Positions 59,983-64,000 of a stretch of 64,000 nt of DNA are shown here, in pieces (the stretch's first letter is position 1; the number at the start of each line of letters is the position of its first letter). The position numbers and the translations under genes are program-made. The stretch spans positions 340,634-404,633 of the forward strand of contig NZ_AVBG01000002.1 of the NCBI RefSeq assembly GCF_000770675.1, given 5' to 3'. The notes beneath the pieces were generated by a model. That model did no database searches. It was not told the origin of the DNA and saw only the letters and a program-made list of their open reading frames with translations. The DNA is from Pontibacillus chungwhensis BH030062. GTDB lineage: Bacteria; Bacillota; Bacilli; Bacillales; BH030062.

Positions 59983-60254
59983 TTGCCGTGCTAAGCGGGA
60001 AGGTAGCGGTGTCCTGTACTCGCAATCCGCTATAGCGAGGCCGAATTCCCACCCAAGGTGGGGCGGTTTCAAGGTCTGCCTTGAGGGATTGGTGTTGACA
60101 CCCGGGTCCCGCACAATGGGAACCCGTAAACCCTGTCAGGTCCGGAAGGAAGCAGCAGTAAGCGGTCATTCCCGTGTGTTGCGGGACAGCCCGGGTCGAG
60201 CCATGAACTCAAGTAACGCTTGGGGCCGCCTCATCGACGGTGGGTGCACGGCGC
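59983..60254 (+). ncRNA. scr: Signal recognition particle RNA, large Bacillus type (scRNA)
   Basis: RNA core of the signal recognition particle, partner of Ffh. About 270 nt closed by GCCGTGC (59985-59991) with GCACGGC (60246-60252), so it includes the Alu domain found in Bacillus. GTCAGGTCCGGAAGGAAGCA (about 60137-60156) is the universal Ffh-binding helix 8. TGCTAAGCGGGAAGGTAGCGG and the AAGTAACGCTTGGG segment match B. subtilis scRNA. Exact ends are inferred from the terminal helix. Confidence 0.95.
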
Positions 60255-60265
60255 CAATACATAAA

Positions 60266-60299
60266 CTCAACTCACCTTTTTTAGGGTGAGTTTTTTATT
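60266..60299 (+). terminator. Terminator of the SRP RNA
   Basis: AACTCACC / GGGTGAGTT with a T-rich loop and TTTTTT. Confidence 0.85.
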
Positions 60300-60408
60300 A
60301 TAGAAAAATACAATAGTAAACATCTAGGTTGAAGAGGGAAATAACTTTTGAAATGCCCCTCTTCATTTAGGTATAATGAGGAAGAAACCATAAAGGAGAT
60401 TGGGAACA

Positions 60409-62109
60409 ATGAGTTATCAGGCTTTATACCGGGTATGGCGTCCGAAAAACTTTTCTGATGTCGTTGGACAAACACATATAACACGCACATTACAAAATGC
60501 GACTGTCCAGAATAAGTTTTCCCACGCTTATTTGTTCTCAGGCCCTCGAGGGACAGGGAAAACAAGTGCAGCTAAAATATTCGCTAAAACGGTAAACTGT
60601 GAACGTTCTCCTGTTAAAGAGCCATGCAATGAGTGTTCAGCGTGTTTAGGTATTATGGACGGATCCATATCAGATGTTATTGAAATTGATGCGGCCTCTA
60701 ATAACGGTGTAGAACAAATACGGGATATACGTGATAAGGTGAAATATGCACCAAGTTCTGTCCCTTATAAAGTGTATATTGTGGATGAGGTACACATGCT
60801 TTCTATTGGAGCATTTAATGCCTTGTTAAAAACGTTAGAAGAACCACCTAAACATGTTATCTTTATACTAGCAACTACAGAACCTCATAAAATCCCTCTC
60901 ACCATCATATCCAGGTGTCAGCGTTTTGATTTCAAACGTATTTCACAGGGAGCACTTGTGGAGCGGATGGAACACATTGTGAATCAGGAACAAATTGATG
61001 TGACAAGGGAAGCATTAGAAGCCGTTGCTCTTTCTGCAGAAGGTGGTATGCGCGATGCGTTGAGCTTACTAGATCAGGCCATCTCCTACAGTGAAGCACA
61101 AGTAGGTATAGGTGATGTACTGGCCGTAACAGGATCCGTTTCTCAGCAAAAGTTAGCTACTATTGTAGAAACCCTGCAACAGAATGAAGTGAAGGAAACC
61201 TTACAGCAGGTAGATTCCCTCATCCAAGAGGGGAAAGACCCAGGGCGTTTTATCTTTGATCTTATCTACTACTTAAGAGACCTCCTTCTTTATCAAAGTG
61301 CACCAGGGCTTGAAGATATTCTTGAACGTGCTATACCAGATGAGTCGTTTAAGCAGTTAAGTGGTTCTATCACCTCTGACTGGATTCAACAAACAATATC
61401 TGTCCTAAATCAGTGCCAACAAGAGATGAAATGGACAAACAGCCCGAAAGTTTTTATTGAGATTGCTATGTTGAATATTTGTGATATTCAGGGTGTAGCA
61501 AAACCAGTAGCTCAATCTCAGTCTTCAATTGAACCAGAATCTGTTCAAAAGCTTCAACAACAAGTTGAGGCATTGGAAAAGCGGTTAGCCAATGTTCAAC
61601 AGCAACCGGCAGCCTCTCCTTCTCCTGCGGAACCAAAACGCCCGCAGCAAAAGTCGAATAGAAAGAATGCTTATAAGATTCCGTTCGAACGAATTCGACA
61701 CGTTATGAATGAGGCTTCTAAACAAGATTTACAAACGATTAAAAACCAGTGGGCTAACTTTATGGATTCTCTTAGACAGACGAGTCCGCCAGCTCATGCA
61801 AGGTTAATGAATAGTACACCAAGAGCTGCATCTGACAATGCAATTGTCTTGTCCTTTAAGTATGAAATTCACTGCTCACTCGCTCTTGAAAACCAAGCCA
61901 TTATCCAGCAGCAGTTGCTTGAGTTTATGGGGAAAGAAATTACCATCATTCCAATCCCTGAAACGAATTGGCAAGAGATGCGTGAAGAGTATGTCCAGAA
62001 GCAACGTCAACAAGATCAACCAGAAGAGGAATCTCAACAGGAAGATCCACTTATAGCTGAAGCGCGTAAGTTAGTTGGCGATGATTTATTAGATATTCAA
62101 GAAGACTAA
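60409..62109 (+). CDS. dnaX: DNA polymerase III subunit gamma/tau
   Basis: AAA+ subunit of the clamp loader that also couples polymerases and helicase. 566 residues: [21 protein letters not shown], Walker [13 protein letters not shown] (about 45-56), zinc-binding [18 protein letters not shown], Walker B with VDEVHMLS, sensor 1 ATTEPHKIP, then a variable Gln/Pro-rich linker (about 370-420) and tau C-terminal domain. The ATG at 60409 is used since an upstream TTG only adds three residues. Operon with ebfC, recR and yaaL. Confidence 0.97.
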   Translation: MSYQALYRVWRPKNFSDVVGQTHITRTLQNATVQNKFSHAYLFSGPRGTGKTSAAKIFAKTVNCERSPVKEPCNECSACLGIMDGSISDVIEIDAASNNGVEQIRDIRDKVKYAPSSVPYKVYIVDEVHMLSIGAFNALLKTLEEPPKHVIFILATTEPHKIPLTIISRCQRFDFKRISQGALVERMEHIVNQEQIDVTREALEAVALSAEGGMRDALSLLDQAISYSEAQVGIGDVLAVTGSVSQQKLATIVETLQQNEVKETLQQVDSLIQEGKDPGRFIFDLIYYLRDLLLYQSAPGLEDILERAIPDESFKQLSGSITSDWIQQTISVLNQCQQEMKWTNSPKVFIEIAMLNICDIQGVAKPVAQSQSSIEPESVQKLQQQVEALEKRLANVQQQPAASPSPAEPKRPQQKSNRKNAYKIPFERIRHVMNEASKQDLQTIKNQWANFMDSLRQTSPPAHARLMNSTPRAASDNAIVLSFKYEIHCSLALENQAIIQQQLLEFMGKEITIIPIPETNWQEMREEYVQKQRQQDQPEEESQQEDPLIAEARKLVGDDLLDIQED

Positions 62110-62122
62110 AGGAGGTATTGCC

Positions 62123-62437
62123 ATGAAAGGTAATATGAATAATATGATGAAGCAAATGCAGAAAATGCAAAAGAAAATGATGAAAGCTCAAGAGGAACTA
62201 CACGAGATGAGCTTTGAAGCTACAGCTGGTGGCGGAGTTGTCAAAGTAGTAGCTAATGGTAAGAAAGAAATCACGGATGTAGAAATCCAAGAAGATGTTG
62301 TAGATCCTGATGATGTTGATATGCTACAAGATCTAATCCTTGCAGCTACAAATGATGTATTAAAGCAAGTAGATGATAAAACGAACGATACAATGGGGCA
62401 ATTTACTAAAGGAATGAATATGCCTGGAATGTTCTAG
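62123..62437 (+). CDS. ebfC: YbaB/EbfC-family nucleoid-associated protein
   Basis: 104-residue DNA-binding protein, dimeric in relatives. Methionine/lysine-rich N-terminal helix [21 protein letters not shown], then [20 protein letters not shown] and a methionine-rich tail. GGAGGTATT precedes the ATG. The dnaX-ebfC-recR order is widely conserved and suggests a link to replication repair. Confidence 0.95.
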   Translation: MKGNMNNMMKQMQKMQKKMMKAQEELHEMSFEATAGGGVVKVVANGKKEITDVEIQEDVVDPDDVDMLQDLILAATNDVLKQVDDKTNDTMGQFTKGMNMPGMF

Positions 62438-62448
62438 GAGGAATTGAG

Positions 62449-63045
62449 ATGTACTATCCGGAACCCATCTCCAAATTGATCGATAGTTTTACGAAATTGC
62501 CAGGGATTGGGCCCAAGACGGCTGCGCGCCTGGCTTTTTTCGTATTAGAAATGCAAGAAGATGATGTTTTAGACTTTGCTAAAGCATTAGTGAGTGCTAA
62601 GAGAGAACTAACTCACTGTTCTACATGTGGCCACATTACCGATCAGGATCCTTGTGCCATTTGTCAGGATGAACAACGCGATTCTAGTGTAATCTGTGTA
62701 GTTCAAGATCCTAAAGATGTAATTGCTATGGAAAAAATGAAAGAGTTCAGTGGCAGGTATCACGTATTGAACGGGGCTATCTCTCCTATGGATGGAATTG
62801 GACCAGAGGATATTAATATCTCGAGCCTAATCAACCGTCTTCAAGATGAAGGGGTTCAAGAACTCATCATTGCTACAAACCCTAATATAGAGGGAGAAGC
62901 TACAGCAATGTATATTTCGCGCCTAGTAAAACCGGCTGGTATCCGTACCACAAGAATTGCTCACGGGTTACCTGTGGGTGGCGATCTTGAATATGCCGAT
63001 GAAGTTACATTATCAAAAGCATTAGAAGGAAGAAGAGAATTGTAA
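62449..63045 (+). CDS. recR: Recombination protein RecR
   Basis: Works with RecO and RecF to load RecA. 198 residues: helix-hairpin-helix [16 protein letters not shown] (about 17-32), zinc finger [16 protein letters not shown] (about 57-72), TOPRIM with [13 protein letters not shown] and [13 protein letters not shown], and a C-terminal [24 protein letters not shown] precedes the ATG. 11 bp after ebfC. Confidence 0.97.
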   Translation: MYYPEPISKLIDSFTKLPGIGPKTAARLAFFVLEMQEDDVLDFAKALVSAKRELTHCSTCGHITDQDPCAICQDEQRDSSVICVVQDPKDVIAMEKMKEFSGRYHVLNGAISPMDGIGPEDINISSLINRLQDEGVQELIIATNPNIEGEATAMYISRLVKPAGIRTTRIAHGLPVGGDLEYADEVTLSKALEGRREL

Positions 63046-63058
63046 AAGAGGGGACATC

Positions 63059-63277
63059 ATGTTTAGACGTAAAAGGATCAAGAAAAAAGAATGCGATCAA
63101 CAGCTTCTGGATCAAATCCAACGTCTCAAGCAAGAATGGGAATCTCTTGAGCGAATAATGGAGCACAGTATTGATGCAAGTGATAAAGGTATAATGGATT
63201 TGCATTTAGTAGAAGCGAAATACTTCTACTTATTAAAAGAAGCAAGGAAAAGAGAAATAAGAGCCATGAATCAATGA
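63059..63277 (+). CDS. yaaL: DUF2508 protein YaaL
   Basis: 72-residue, highly charged helical protein of the DUF2508 family: MFRRKRIKKKECDQQLLDQI, then LEAKYFYLLKEARKR-like LVEAKYFYLLKEARKR. Function unknown. The position between recR and bofA is conserved. GAGGGGACATC precedes the ATG. Confidence 0.9.
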   Translation: MFRRKRIKKKECDQQLLDQIQRLKQEWESLERIMEHSIDASDKGIMDLHLVEAKYFYLLKEARKREIRAMNQ

Positions 63278-63281
63278 TTTT

Positions 63282-63311
63282 GTCATTTCCCCCTGGGTTT
63301 GTTCATACATT
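63282..63311 (+). promoter_or_regulatory. Sigma-E-type promoter of bofA
   Basis: GTCATTT (63282-63288) and CATACATT (63304-63311), 15 nt apart; the -10 matches the mother-cell sigma-E pattern CATACANT. bofA is sigma-E dependent in B. subtilis. Confidence 0.7.
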
Positions 63312-63341
63312 TAATGTAGGACAGGCAAAGGGGGATTTATT

Positions 63342-63605
63342 TTGGATACTACAGTCATTATTATAAGCGTAGTCTTGATGATCGGCGTCTTGCTGATAGC
63401 GGGTGCTCCTTTAAAACCACTGCGTTTTTTAGGAAGTGGAGCAATTAAGGTTGTTATCGGTGTCTTATTCTTGTTCTTTTTCAATGTATTTGGTGCTTCT
63501 CTTGGAATCCACATTCCTATAAACGTATTCACAGCTTTCGTTTCAGGGTTTTTAGGGCTTCCTGGACTAGCCTCACTTGCTGCAATTCAAATGTTTGTTG
63601 TTTAA
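63342..63605 (+). CDS. bofA: Pro-sigma-K processing inhibitor BofA
   Basis: 87-residue membrane protein of the outer forespore membrane that keeps the SpoIVFB protease inactive until the forespore signal. Two hydrophobic segments (about 5-20 and 33-55) and the C-terminal NVFTAFVSGFLGLPGLASL, ending MFVV, typical of BofA. The start is TTG. Followed by a terminator and then the rRNA operon, the B. subtilis order. Confidence 0.95.
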   Translation: MDTTVIIISVVLMIGVLLIAGAPLKPLRFLGSGAIKVVIGVLFLFFFNVFGASLGIHIPINVFTAFVSGFLGLPGLASLAAIQMFVV

Positions 63606-63624
63606 TAGTAAATGCTACTAACGA

Positions 63625-63657
63625 AAGAAAAACCCGCTATGAGCGGGTTTTTCTTGT
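63625..63657 (+). terminator. Terminator of bofA
   Basis: AAAAACCCGCT / AGCGGGTTTTT with an ATG loop. Confidence 0.9.
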
Positions 63658-63705
63658 TTTTATGTACTTTTTTAATAAAAAAACCAAAAAAATATAGAAA
63701 AACCA

Positions 63706-63734
63706 TTGCGCTATAAAATACAGCGTGGTATATT
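63706..63734 (+). promoter_or_regulatory. rRNA operon promoter P1
   Basis: TTGCGC (63706-63711) and TATATT (63729-63734), 17 nt apart. Confidence 0.6.
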
Positions 63735-63840
63735 TATATATGTCGCATTGAGAGCGGCAAAACAAAACGATTTCGAAAGGCGCAAGTTTCTTATTATACT
63801 AGAAACAATCGCCAACTTCTATAAGGAGTTAGAAATCAGG

Positions 63841-63906
63841 TTAAAAAAAGAGATTATAACTTTTTTAAAAAAAGTTATTGACTCAAAAATAACCATGTGT
63901 TACGAT
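63841..63906 (+). promoter_or_regulatory. rRNA operon promoter P2 with UP-like A tract
   Basis: TTGACT (63878-63883) and TACGAT (63901-63906), 17 nt apart, preceded by A/T runs (63841-63874) that resemble an UP element. The tandem P1/P2 layout is usual for Bacillus rrn operons. Confidence 0.82.
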
Positions 63907-63954
63907 AATTAAGTCGCTGTTAAACGGTGGACAAGTTATACAAACACTTTTAAA

Positions 63955-64000
63955 GAAACATTTGATCTTTGAAAACTGAACGAAACAACATGTAACGTCA
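63955..64000 (+). other. rRNA operon leader with boxA-like antitermination site
   Basis: GATCTTTGAAAACTGAAC at about 63965 is the conserved leader segment before 16S rRNA in Bacillaceae, including the boxA-like part. The 16S gene itself is outside the window. Confidence 0.8.

Noticed and set aside
60409..62109. Programmed frameshift for gamma in dnaX
   Set aside because: I could not see an A-rich slippery heptamer followed by a stem at the expected place; a tau-only product is the simpler reading.

Overview
This window is the replication-origin neighbourhood of a Firmicutes chromosome in the family Bacillaceae. The gene order purA-dnaC-rplI-gdpP-yybS / rpsR-ssb-rpsF-ychF / parB-soj-noc-rsmG-mnmG-mnmE-jag-yidC-rnpA-rpmH // oriC // dnaA-dnaN-yaaA-recF-remB-gyrB-gyrA follows the Bacillus subtilis origin closely, and many proteins align along their length with B. 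subtilis proteins I remember. Acidic protein tails, moderately low GC and several non-subtilis accessory genes suggest a moderately halophilic genus of the Halobacillus/Pontibacillus type; that placement is inference. Sporulation genes (yyaC, yaaH, bofA, yidC/spoIIIJ) indicate a spore former. || Layout. 1-23.2 kb (left replichore, almost all on the minus strand): purine synthesis, replicative helicase, ribosomal proteins and c-di-AMP hydrolysis; the S6/SSB/S18 operon; YchF; a small accessory block (DUF951, MscS channel, YkvI-type transporter, YyaC, DUF554); then ParB/Soj/Noc chromosome segregation with a perfect parS site at 15852, tRNA modification (MnmE/MnmG), RsmG, and the Jag-YidC-RnpA-L34 cluster. 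23.2-25.6 kb: oriC, with DnaA boxes on both sides of dnaA and a DnaA-trio-like tract beside an AT-rich stretch before dnaN. A third DnaA-box group, centred on a 26-bp perfect palindrome, lies between mnmE and jag. 25.6-42.2 kb (right replichore, plus strand): dnaN to gyrA, a degenerate HD-GYP protein, yaaC (minus), guaB, dacA, pdxS-pdxT and a serine T-box controlling serS, followed by tRNA-Ser(UGA). || 42.5-57.5 kb is the accessory segment: deoxynucleoside kinases, tRNA-Arg(CCU), an M50-like membrane protein, a two-subunit gluconate dehydrogenase-type oxidoreductase with its own tatA, a tandem array of three palindromic repeats, queF under a preQ1-I riboswitch, aldA, acsA with a cre site, an Rrf2/NsrR-like regulator without cysteines, a lone lysine/ornithine N-monooxygenase, a DJ-1/PfpI protein behind a sigma-B-type promoter, DUF3891 and DUF421 proteins. 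57.4-64 kb returns to the conserved order yaaH-yaaI-tadA-SRP RNA-dnaX-ebfC-recR-yaaL-bofA, and the window ends inside the promoter/leader of an rRNA operon whose 16S gene lies beyond it. || Start codons were reassigned where a Shine-Dalgarno sequence and family length favour an internal start. I found no phage, transposase, CRISPR array or defence system. The most noteworthy non-routine items are the covarying palindromic repeat array, the palindromic DnaA-box pair outside oriC, the regulator and HD-GYP protein that lack expected key residues, and the oxidoreductase-tatA cassette.
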